Of a stretch of DNA of 64,000 bases, positions 46,047-56,865 are shown in pieces. The translations under genes and the position numbers were made by a program. Position 1 is the stretch's first letter. The number at the start of each line of letters is the position of its first letter. The notes under the pieces are model-generated. The model searched no databases. It was not told where the DNA came from and worked only from the letters and a program-made list of their open reading frames with translations. Source of the stretch: Ligustrum vulgare (Eukaryota > Streptophyta > Magnoliopsida > Lamiales > Oleaceae); assembly GCA_963555705.1 (NCBI GenBank), contig OY743168.1, forward strand, positions 97,318,925 through 97,382,924, read 5' to 3'.

Positions 46047-47307
46047 ATGGATGATCCAGTTGGTTGTGCTATGATTAGACTCACTAATCATAATTGGGTA
46101 ACTTGGAAGCCTAGGATGGAGGATATCCTTTATTGCAAGGATTTGCATGACCCCGTTGAGGGTGGCACGGCTAAACCGATGGATATGTCATGATTGGACC
46201 AAACAGAATAGAAAGACTATCGGAACTATAAGACAGTGGGTGGATAACAGTGTGTTTCATCATGTTGCACAGGAGACTGACGCACATACATTGTGGTCGA
46301 AATTGGAGTCTATGTTTGAGAAAAAGACTGCATCTAGGAAGTCTTTTCTGATTAGAGACTTGGTCAACATGAAATACAAAGATGGCATGGGTGTGACAGA
46401 ACACTTGAACAATTTTCAGAATATTGTAAATCAGTTGACTACTATGGGTATGAAATTAGAAGATGAATTGCAGGCTTTGTTACTTTTGAGTTCTTTGCCA
46501 GACAGTTGGGAGACATTTGTTGTGACTATCAGTAATTCTGCTCCCGATGGTGTTTTGACTATGGAGTCTGTTAAAGACAGTATGCAGAATGAGGAATCAA
46601 GAAGAAAGTCCTCAGGTGTACATGCAGGGTCAAATCATGCACATGCTCTTGTTGTAGAGGACAGGGGGAGAAATAGAAATAGATGGCAGAAATGTCGCAG
46701 CAAGTCAAGAGGTCGGTCGAAATCAAAAGATAAAAAGTCAGCTTGTTATCATTGTGGTAATGTGGGCCACATTAAAAGAAATTGCCGGATTTGGTTGAGA
46801 GAACAAAGGGAAGGTAGCAATCAGAAGAAGGAAGATGAAAAGAACACTACAGCTATTGTTTCTACCAGTGATGAAGTACTTTCTTGTGTAGATGGTCATT
46901 GTCTACACGTGGGTGATCCTAGTACTGAGTGGATTGTTGATAGTGGTGCTTCTTACCATGTTTGTTCGAACATGGACTTGTTTGCAAATTACACAGCTGG
47001 TGATTTTGGTATTTCAAAGATGGGAAATACTAGCCAATCTAAGATTATTGGGATTGGTGATATTTACTTGCAAACAGAACTTGGCTACTCCTTGATACTG
47101 AATGATGTGAGGCATATTGATGATATCCGCCTCAATCTAATTTCAGTTATGGCTCTTGACAGACAGGGTTATTATAGCAGATTCGGTGATTTGAATTGGA
47201 AATTGTCAAAGGGCACTTTGATTGTTGCCAAAGGAAAAGCTTGTTGCACGCTTTACAAGACTTATGCAAAAGCTTGTAAAAATGAGGTGAATGTTGTTGA
47301 AGATACT
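46047..47307 (+). pseudogene. Copia gag and protease, frameshifted and interrupted
   Basis: It starts at the ATG at 46047 (MDDPVGCAMIRLTNHNWVTW), 36 bp past the PBS, and hits TGA near 46190. The +1 frame then continues with DWTKQNRKTIG, so one or two bases were lost or gained there. The zinc knuckle CYHCGNVGHIKRNC (CX2CX4HX4C) is near 46745 and the protease motif WIVDSGASYHVCS near 46932. The frame is broken at 47307 by the nested element. Confidence 0.9.
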
Positions 47308-47829
47308 TGTGACGACCCGAATTCTCGACCATTCGAGTGCCACTAAAAGTGACTCATATCATATTATCGAGACTTAAATAGTAATGTAAAATTATTCAAA
47401 AGAATAATTAGAATCCCATAATTTTATTTGTGAATAAAAATAGAACATAATTTTCTTACATAAAGTTCAACATAATTATCTCATCAATCTTAACCACTTT
47501 TGCCACTTCCATGTTGACCGCCTCGAACCTTCAATTATCTGAAAATGGTAAATATCGTGGAGTGAGATTTATAAAATCCCAGTAAGTATACCAAGCATAA
47601 ATTTTCTTTTGAAAGCATATGGATCATTTTCATCATAACATAGGATATGATCGAAATACTCATAAACATAGGGAGACACAAGAATTTTACCGAACTTAAA
47701 TGGCAAGAATTCTTATGTGTAGCGCTACTAAACTCCGGTCCCCTTAGCATAATCATAAACATATCATATGGAACCCATAACAATCTTGTGAGATTGATTT
47801 CATAGCAATGATCCAAACATTTTCATAAA

Positions 47830-48440
47830 AACATAAGATATACTTACTTGTCATAAAAACATACTTACTTTTCATAAAAACATAAGGTGTATTTACCTTT
47901 CATAAAAACATACTTACTTTTCATAAAAACATAAGATATACTTACTTGTCATAAAAACATACTTACTTTTCATAAAAACATAAGGTGTATTTACCTTTCA
48001 TAAAAACATACTTACTTTTCATAAAAACATAAGATATACTTACTTGTCATAAAAACATACTTACTTTTCATAAAAACATAAGGTGTATTTACCTTTCATA
48101 AAAACATACTTACTTTTCATAAAAACATAAGATATACTTACTTGTCATAAAAACATACTTACTTTTCATAAAAACATAAGGTGTATTTACCTTTCATAAA
48201 AACATACTTACTTTTCATAAAAACATAAGATATACTTACTTGTCATAAAAACATACTTACTTTTCATAAAAACATAAGGTGTATTTACCTTTCATAAAAA
48301 CATACTTACTTTTCATAAAAACATAAGATATACTTACTTGTCATAAAAACATACTTACTTTTCATAAAAACATAAGGTGTATTTACCTTTCATAAAAACA
48401 TACTTACTTTTCATAAAAACATAAGATATACTTACCTTTT
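47830..48440. repeat. 98 bp tandem array in nested copy 1
   Basis: The phrase CATAAGGTGTATTTACC recurs every 98 bp (47881, 47979 and on), about six copies. Each unit is built of four TTTTCATAAAAACAT-type sub-units. Copies are nearly identical. Confidence 0.92.
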
Positions 48441-48654
48441 AAAAGATTAAAATGAAGTGTAGTAGTAAATGGACCAAAACTTTCTTGACCACCTTGAATT
48501 TCTCTTACTTGTGGATTTTGTCAAGAGATTGGAAATAAGTGTATATGTGTAGAGTTGTGTGTAAAAGAGATGGGTTTAAATAGATGTATAAAGTTGGCAT
48601 ATTGTAAACATAATCATTCAATTCTTTTAATTTTAACACATCCTTTTCTTAAAG

Positions 48655-49045
48655 TAAAGCACCATTCATATACTTTTCCATATTTATACAAATATTATGC
48701 TCTTCATGATTACATATAATGGAGTCTTATCAACCATTCATATACTTTTCCATATTTATACAAATATTATGCTCTTCATGATTACATATAATGGAGTCTT
48801 ATCAACCATTCATATACTTTTCCATATTTATACAAATATTATGCTCTTCATGATTACATATAATGGAATCTTATCAACCATTCATATACTTTTCCATATT
48901 TATACAAATATTATGCTCTTCATGATTACATATAATGGAGTCTATAATTCATTCATATACTTTTCCATATTTATACAAATATTATGCTCTTCATGATTAC
49001 ATATAATGGAGTATATAATTCATTCATATACTTTTCCATATTTAT
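48655..49045. repeat. 72 bp tandem array in nested copy 1
   Basis: ATGCTCTTCATGATTACATA recurs at 48697, 48769 and onward at about 72 bp, about five copies. The last copies are diverged. Confidence 0.9.
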
Positions 49046-49380
49046 TAAATTAAGATTCTCATAATTATTATATATAATGGAACCTCTCATGCTTGCATAT
49101 ATTTTCTTAATTTCAATAATAAAAATAATTTTTGTATAAATAAATATTGGGATAACATTGAATTAAGTACTTGGACTTAATATACTTTAAATCAAGAGAA
49201 TGGAGATATTTTTAGAAATTCGGAATTTAATTTAAAATCGAACGATCTCGATTATTTCTTGACTTGGCTATACGAATACGTCGTGGCGTTAACTTAATAA
49301 AAATGGGTGAAATAGTAGCGACACGATTTTCTATTAAAATAATTATTAATCGCGTAAAAATTCTTGGTCGCTACAATACT

Positions 49381-51892
49381 TCTCCTGATTTATGGCACAA
49401 GAGACTTGGTCACATGAGTGAAAAAGGTTTGCAGGTTCTGGCTAAGAAGACATCTATTCCCTTAGTCAAAGGTATGTCGCTAAACAAATGTGATCATTGT
49501 TTATATGGTAAACAGCACAGAGTTTCTTTTAGTGGTTCATTTAAAAGAAAACATGATATTTTAGAACTTGTGCATTCTGATGTGTGCTCTCCTAGCGATG
49601 TAGCTTCTTTGGGTGGAAATAAGTATTTCCTCACATTTGTTGATGATGCTTCTAGGAGGCTTTGGGTTTATATGTTGAAATCTAAAGATCAGGTATTTAA
49701 GAGTTTTCAACAGTTTCATGCCATGGTAGAACGAGAAACAGGTAAGCCCTTGAAATGTCTCAGAACAGATAATGGTGGGGAATACACTTCACATGAGTTT
49801 AGGGATTATTGCTCAAAATTTGGGATTCGACATGAGTTTACAGAAGCAGGTACTCCTCAACATAATGGTGTGGCAGAAAGAATTAACCGTACCATTCTTG
49901 ATAGAGTCAGATGCATGTTGAAGACAGCCAAGCTACCAAAAATGTTTTGGGGTGAAGCAGTTCAGGCTGCTTGCTATTTGATCAATAGATCTCCATCTGT
50001 TCCCTTGGACTTTGATATTCCAGAAAGAGTTTGGACAGGAAAAGATGTTTCCTACTCTCATCTGAAGGTGTTTGGGTGCAAAGCTTTTGTGCACGTGCCT
50101 AAGGAACAGAGATCGAAGCTTGATGATAGAGCTACTCCTTGTATATTTCTCAGCTATGGTGATGAACAGTTTGGGTACAAATTTTGGGATCCAGAGAAAG
50201 AGAAGATTGTGAGAAGCAGAGATGTGGTCTTTCATGAAGACCAAACCATTGAAGATTTGGATAAATTGGAGCAGCCTAGAGTGACTGCAGCTGTTCCTGA
50301 TCTCGCATCTACTAGCACTTCAACATCACAGCCTATTGTTGAAGAGAATTTAGCTCCTATTGATGAGAATGTTGATGACATTGCTCATGATGATATACTA
50401 GCCGATGAGAATGCTAATGAGGGGGAGCAAATACCTGAGACAGAAGAATATGAAGAAGCACATGTCAGAAGATCTACCAGAGATCACAGGCCATCTACTA
50501 GGTATCCTACTTCTGACTATATTTTACTTACTACTGATGGAGAGCCAGAAAGTTTTTCTGAGGCACAGGCTAACAGAGATAAAGTTCACTGGATGAAAGC
50601 AATGGCAGAAGAGATGAATTCTTTGAGGAAGAATGATACTTATGACTTGGTGAATCTTCCTAAGGGCAGGAAAGCATTGAGAAATAAATGGGTATATAAA
50701 ATCAAACGGGAAGGCAATGGTGATTTGATGAAGTACAAAGCTCGTTTGGTTGTTAAAGGCTTTGGGCAGAAATATGGTGTTGATTTTGATGAGATTTTTT
50801 CTCCTGTTGTGAAAATGACATCCATCAGAGTTGTTTTGGGGTTAGCAGCCAGTCTAGACCTAGAAATTGAGCAACTTGATGTGAAGACTGCCTTCCTACA
50901 TGGTGACTTGGAGGAAGAGATTTACATGTTACAACCAGAGGGTTTTGAACAAAAGGGGAAAGAACACCTTGTATGCAAATTGAAGAAAAGTTTGTATGGA
51001 CTCAAGCAAGCACCAAGACAGTGGTATAAAAAGTTTGATGCTTTTATGACCAGCCAGGAATACACAAGGACGACTGCAGATTCTTGTGTTTATATCAGAT
51101 CTTTTCCAGGTGACAAATTTATTATTTTACTGCTTTATGTTGATGATATGCTTATAGTTGGCCAGGATGTGGGGTTGATCAAGAAATTGAAAGAAGCCTT
51201 ACATAAGTCATTCGATATGAAAGATTTGGGGCCGGCTAAACAGATATTGGGCATGGAGATAATTCGAGACAGAAAATCTAAGAGGTTGTGGTTATCACAA
51301 GAAAAATATATTGAACGAGTTCTTGAAAGGTTCAGTATGAAAGGAGCTAAATCAGTTAGCTCACCTCTTGGGGGTCATCTCAAACTTACCAAAAGATCTT
51401 GTCCTTCAACGAGTGAAGAGAAGAAGAAGATGGAAGTAGTACCCTATTCTTCAGCAGTTGGTAGTTTGATGTATGCTATGGTATGTACTCGTCCAGATAT
51501 TGCACATGCAGTTGGTGTGGTAAGCAGATTTCTGTCTAATCCGGGCAAAGATCATTGGGAAGCAGTAAAATGGATTATGCGGTATCTCAGGGGAACTTCT
51601 ACTTTGTGTTTGAGCTTCGGGGGAGCTCAGCCAGTTTTGACAGCGTATACAGATGCAGATATGGCAGGAGATCTTGACAACAGAAAGTCTACATCTGGGT
51701 ACTTGTTTACTTTTGCAGGGGGAGCTGTTTCTTGGCAGTCAAGATTGCAAAAATGTGTGGCTTTGTCTACAACTGAGGCTGAGTATATTGCAGTTACCGA
51801 AGCAGGTAAAGAGATGATATGGATGAGAAAGTTTCTTGAGGAGCTCAACGTGAAGCAAAGTGAGTACGTCATTTATTGTGATAGTCAGAGTG
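49381..51892 (+). pseudogene. Copia integrase, reverse transcriptase and RNase H (main pol segment)
   Basis: It is open throughout, from the end of nested copy 1 to the start of nested copy 2. The integrase zinc finger (HKRLGH ... CDHC) starts near 49395. The catalytic core has D in HSDVCSP, D in RTDNGGEYT and E in GVAERINRT. A GYKFWDPEKEKIVRSRDVVF tail follows near 50175. Reverse transcriptase spans about 50640-51330 with ARLVVKGFGQ, QLDVKTAFLHGDLEEEIY and LLYVDDMLIVG. RNase H has TDADMAGDLDNRKSTSGY and STTEAEYIA and is cut after YCDSQS. It lacks its own start and stop, so I call it a broken part of a longer frame, although its catalytic residues look intact. Confidence 0.92.
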
Positions 51893-52189
51893 TGTAGCGA
51901 CCAAGAATTTTTACGCGATTAATAATTATTTTAATAGAAAATCATGTCGCTACTATTTCACCCATTTTTATTAAGTTAACGCCACGACGTATTCGTATAG
52001 CCAAGTCAAGAAATAATCGAGATCGTTCGATTTTAAATTAAATTCCGAATTTCTAAAAATATCTCCATTCTCTTGATTTAAAGTATATTAAGTCTAAGTA
52101 CTTAATTCAATGTTATCCCAATATTTATTTGTACAAAAATTACTTTTATTATTTAAATTAAGAAAATATATGCAAGCATGAGAGGTTCT

Positions 52190-52540
52190 ATTATATATAA
52201 TAATTATGAGAATCTTAATTTAATAAATATGGAAAAGTATATAAATGGTTGATAGATTCCATTATATGTAATCACGAAGAGCATAATATTTGTATAAATA
52301 TGGAAAAGTATATGAATGAATTATATACTCCATTATATATAATCATGAAGAGCATAATATTTGTATAAATATGGAAAAGTATATGAATGATTGATAAGAC
52401 TCCATTATATGTAATCATGAAGAGCATAATATTTGTATAAATATGGAAAAGTATATGAATGATTTATATACTCCATTATATATAATCATGAAGAGCATAT
52501 TATTTGTATAAATATGGAAAAGTATATGAATGGTGCTTTA
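52190..52540. repeat. 72 bp-type tandem array in nested copy 2
   Basis: Units with TCATGAAGAGCATAATATTTG and TATGGAAAAGTATATGAATG, about four copies. This is the reverse complement of the array at 48655-49045. Confidence 0.88.
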
Positions 52541-52754
52541 CTTTAAGAAAATGATGTGTTAAAAATTAATAGAATTGAATGATTATGTTTACAATATGCC
52601 AACTTTATACATCTATTTAAACCCATCTCTTTTACACACAACTCTACACATATACACTTATTTCCAATCTCTTGACAAAATCCACAAGTAAGAGAAATTC
52701 AAGGTGGTCAAGAAAGTTTTGGTCCATTTACTACTACACTTCATTTTAATCTTT

Positions 52755-53430
52755 TAAAAGGTAAGTATATCTTATGTTTTTATGAAAAGTAAGTATGTTT
52801 TTATGAAATGTAAATACACCTTATGTTTTTATGAAAAGTAAGTATGTTTTTATGACAAGTAAGTATATCTTATGTTTTTATGAAAAGTAAGTATGTTTTT
52901 ATGAAATGTAAATACACCTTATGTTTTTATGAAAAGTAAGTATGTTTTTATGACAAGTAAGTATATCTTATGTTTTTATGAAAAGTAAGTATGTTTTTAT
53001 GAAAGGTAAATACACCTTATGTTTTTATGAAAAGTAAGTATGTTTTTATGACAAGTAAGTACATCTTATGTTTTTATGAAAAGTAAGTATGTTTTTATGA
53101 AAGGTAAATACACCTTATGTTTTTATGAAAAGTAAGTATGTTTTTATGACAAGTAAGTATATATTATGTTTTTATGAAAAGTAAGTATGTTTTTATGAAA
53201 GGTAAATACACCTTATGTTTTTATGAAAAGTAAGTATGTTTTTATGACAAGTAAGTATATCTTATGTTTTTATGAAAAGTAAGTATGTTTTTATGAAAGG
53301 TAAATACACCTTATGTTTTTATGAAAAGTAAGTATGTTTTTATGACAAGTAAGTATACCTTATGTTTTTATGAAAAGTAAGTATGTTTTTATGACAAGTA
53401 AGTATATCTTATGTTTTTATGAAAATGTTT
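52755..53430. repeat. 98 bp tandem array in nested copy 2
   Basis: TTATGTTTTTATGAAAAGTAAG and TATGAAAGGTAAATACACC alternate for about seven units. It is longer than the matching array in copy 1, so the array number differs between the copies. Confidence 0.9.
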
Positions 53431-53942
53431 GGATCATTGCTATGAAATCAATCTCACAAGATTGTTATGGGTTCCATATGATATGTTTATGATTATGCTA
53501 AGGGGACCGGAGTTTAGTAGCGCTACACATAAGAATTCTTGCCATTTAAGTTCGGTAAAATTCTTGTGTCTCCCTATGTTTATGAATATTTCAATCCTAT
53601 CCTATGTTATGATGAAAATGATCCATATGCATTCAAAAGAAAATTTATGCTTGGTATACTTACTGGGATTTTATAAATCTCACTCCACGATATTTACCAT
53701 TTTCAGATAATTGAAGGTTCGAGGCGGTCAACATGGAAGTGGCAAAAGTGGTTAAGATTGATGAGATAATTATGTTGAACTTTATGTAAGAAAATTATGT
53801 TCTATTTTTATTCACAAATAAAATTATGGGATTCTAATTATTCTTTTGAATAATTTTACATTACTATTTAAGTCTCGATAATATGATATGAGTCACTTTT
53901 TGTGGCACTCGAATGGTCGAGAATTCGGGTCGTCACAAAGTG

Positions 53943-54151
53943 CTCTTGAGCTAAGTAAGAATTCTACTTTCCATTCTCGTACTAAACACATTGATGTGAG
54001 GTATCATTGGATACGTGGAGCGGTTGATGAGAAGTTAATGCAGTTGGAAAAAATTCATACCGATAAGAATATTGCTGATATGTTGATCAAGGTTGTTACC
54101 AAGCAGAAGCTTGAGTTTTGTGCCGAGCAGGCCGGGATGGATTCCAAGTGA
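53943..54151 (+). pseudogene. Copia RNase H C-terminus and end of gag-pol
   Basis: The frame contains LELSKNSTFHSRTKHIDVRY, then YHWIRG, KIHTDKNIADMLIK and a TGA stop at 54149-54151. This is the standard copia RNase H tail and belongs after the segment ending at 51892. The polypurine tract follows at 54185-54196. Confidence 0.9.
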
Positions 54152-54196
54152 CTGGAGTCTTGTGGTGTACCTCCCTCATGGGCTGGAGGGGGAGAT

Positions 54197-55003
54197 TGTT
54201 GGGCTTAAAATAGTTCCAGCCCATTTTAATTGTGAATTGAAAGGTGGAGGACTTTAGTGCAATTTCTAAAAGGTTAACCTACCTAACCTAATTAAATACA
54301 CAATAATCAAGAGAGGCACATGGGTGTTTTTCTTTTTTGCTGGAGAGAATTAAAAACAGAGGCAGCGTATTCATTTTACGCAGTCAGAGGCTGGGGCTGG
54401 TTCTTCATCTTCACGCGTACAGCAGCTGGGAAGAAAGAGAAGAAATTCTTTGGCCATTTTCTCTACACATATTTACACAACAACAATGGAATAAAATGTG
54501 CTATTTTCTTGTTATATTTTGGAGAAGAAAGTGTTGATTATTGTGTATTCTTCTTCTTCAAGATTTGGGTTTCTCTAAGTATTATCTTAGAATGGTTTAG
54601 GTGCCATTTAATCTCCATTATTGTTGTTGTTGTTGGGGTTCCATCTATTGTATTAGATGATGTATGTTTTGGGTGCCAAGATTAATTCTTGAAGGCGTGT
54701 ATTGGTTACTTCTAGATTTAGGGCAAAAATCTAGGAAAGAAATATTGTATTCCTATTATTTGGTAATAGTGGAATTGTCGGTTTGCCCCGTCGATTTTCC
54801 CTTCTCATTGGAGGGTTTTACGACGTTAAATAATTATTGGTGTTATCGCTTTGGTATTTATAATTTCGATATTCTATTGTTTGGATTGGCTTGATTGTGT
54901 TGTTGATTTCCTATTTTAATCACACGGAGTTTGAGGGGAAATATTTGACGTTTGCTACTTGTGTTGGCAATTCCGTTTGTGGTCCGAATTTTTTTCCCCA
55001 ACA
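54197..55003 (+). repeat. 3' LTR of the young Copia element
   Basis: 807 bp, nearly identical to 45203-46009. Its outer end is 13 bp from the stop codon of WAT1-related gene 2. Confidence 0.95.
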
Positions 55004-55016
55004 TTTTCTACTATGC

Positions 55017-56816
55017 TCATGCAGCTTCTTTTTTGGCTGAAACATTGCGGTAATAATTCAAAAGAGGTGCATTTGAGTTGGATGATGATGATTGTACATC
55101 GTACTCTAATAAATTTTCACCGATCTCTTCTTTTGTTCTTCCCCACATCACGAGATAAAAACCCATTGATATAATCACCGATCCAATGACACTACAAATT
55201 CAATAAATAAAAAAGTGTAAGTTTCTTGAAAATCTAGATGGAGCAATGTCCTCAATATTCATAAATCATCGTGAAAAGACAAACGCACCAAGCCCCCGTC
55301 TAGTTTAGCTAAAAAAATTTGATTAAAATCTTATTTCATATAATCTACAACTTTTATTCAAAACTTTCTGTTTGGCAGTTGAAACTTATTTATAAATAAA
55401 GTTTTTTTGATTTTTAACTTTTATTCAAACGCACCAAGCCCCCGTCTAGTTTTTTTTATTTATAAATGTGGATAGTTAAAAAGTGGTATAGAAAATTGTG
55501 TAAATTAAATTTTTGTAATGATGACAAATTAAATTTTAAAGAACACACCCTAAAATATGTGGTTAAAAGTTTATATGAAAAATGTACGTGATTAAAAAGT
55601 GAATTGAAAAAAAAAATTGTTTATAAACAAATTTACTAAAAAGGGGCTAAATAAGGAAGAAATAAATGATTGTATACATATATACCTCCCAAGATAGAGA
55701 TTATCGCCAAGAAAAATGACGCCCATTATGACGGCAATGGCAATGGACAATGGCTTGAACAATGTTGCGTAAACAGGTCCTTTCACGCGTAACCCCCAAA
55801 GTAATACATTGGCCCCTAATGCTTTCTCTATCATTCCCTAAATTAAAGCCGATCGAGATTAAAATGCAACTGCTTATATATAATTATTGTTTGATACTCA
55901 TTATTTAAAAAAAAAAAAAAAGTATTTTGTAATACTAGTAAATTTTGAAAAATGTGTAATTAAAAAAATAATAAATTTGAATTTACGTGTATATTGTTTT
56001 ATTGACAGTAGAATATATGGTTGAAACTGAACATCGATAAAAATGAGTTTTTGACTAATGGGTAATGAGTATCAAACAAGAGCATGTATTCTCGCATATA
56101 AAAAGTAAAAACGCCAAATCTATTAGACTCTCACCGTGTACAGAACGGAAATCAACTCGACGTTGGGTTTAATCTTCCATCTACTTAAATTTGGCTCCAT
56201 AATTAATCCAACTAGCGTAGCTATAATGCAACCAAACAGGCTGTAGAAAAAGCCAATCACTAATTCTGCTGGGTAATCCTTCACAAGTTTAGTCTGCAAA
56301 ATAAGCTATTTATTTTATAATATTATGGTACGGTATTAGCAAGCAACTATACAATTTATCGAGCCCCCAATCAGGTACAGCTAAAAACTAAAACTTCCGC
56401 CTTCGTTTGGTAATTTATAAATAATATCTTTTTTAAAATCAATTTTCAATCACATATTTAACCTTGAAAATATTACATTCTTTGTTTAAAAATTACACAC
56501 CGTTCTTTTGTACAATGATTACAATTTATAAATCAATTTATAAATAACACAATTTTTCAAATTACTTTTTAACCACACATGTTTTCTCTCTTCAATTTTC
56601 AACCACACATCTACTTAAAAAATACCAAAATAAACACAAAAAATTGCTGCCACAGTCGTCGAACACTTCGTTAAAAATTTTACAAAATGGAGGTAAATCT
56701 AATTAGTTTTACGGACACATCTCTTGGGACCACGGCTTTTTAATTACATACACATTCAATTTTTTTTTTAATTTTAAATTTACTAAAAAAACTAAATTTA
56801 ATCTAAACCAAGAGAC

Positions 56817-56865
<49 letters not shown>

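Larger units (their letters stand above)
47308..49375 (-). mobile_element. Nested 2.07 kb TG...CA element, copy 1 (probable solo LTR)
   Basis: Inserted in the copia gag-pol frame with a perfect 5 bp target duplication ATACT (47303-47307 and 49376-49380). On the plus strand it opens TGTGACGACCCGAATTC and closes GGTCGCTACA. TG...CA ends with a 5 bp duplication and no coding capacity fit a solo LTR, probably Gypsy. The first ten bases of the two ends are inverted matches at eight positions, so a TIR element is the alternative. It contains two tandem arrays (47830-48440 and 48655-49045). Copy 2 at 51893-53937 is in the opposite orientation. Confidence 0.82.
51893..53937 (+). mobile_element. Nested 2.05 kb TG...CA element, copy 2 (probable solo LTR)
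   Basis: It opens TGTAGCGACCAAG and closes GGGTCGTCACA. Target duplication is GAGTG (51888-51892) against AAGTG (53938-53942), one mismatch. It is the reverse complement of copy 1 with high identity: of 93 codons of a shared non-gene frame, three differ. A TATA-like CTATTTAAAC near 52613 suggests this strand is the sense strand of the LTR. Confidence 0.82.
45203..55003 (+). mobile_element. Young Ty1-copia retrotransposon split by two nested elements
   Basis: LTRs 45203-46009 and 54197-55003 are both 807 bp (TGTTGGGCTTAAAATAG ... CCCCAACA), and I see four substitutions between them. Target duplication TTTTC is at 45198-45202 and 55004-55008. The PBS TGGTATCAGAGC starts at 46011 and the polypurine tract GGAGGGGGAGAT precedes the 3' LTR. 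All copia domains are present, but gag has a frameshift near 46190 and gag-pol is cut by 2 kb inserts at 47308-49375 and 51893-53937. It sits 13 bp past the stop codon of WAT1-related gene 2, in the opposite orientation. Confidence 0.95.

Noticed and set aside
47535..47816. 93-codon frame conserved in both nested 2 kb copies (also 53429-53710)
   Set aside because: Conservation is explained by the near-identity of the two element copies. It has no recognisable domain and lies in an LTR-like sequence.
47830..48440. CRISPR-like regular array
   Set aside because: Head-to-tail identical 98 bp units without unique spacers, in eukaryotic transposon sequence.
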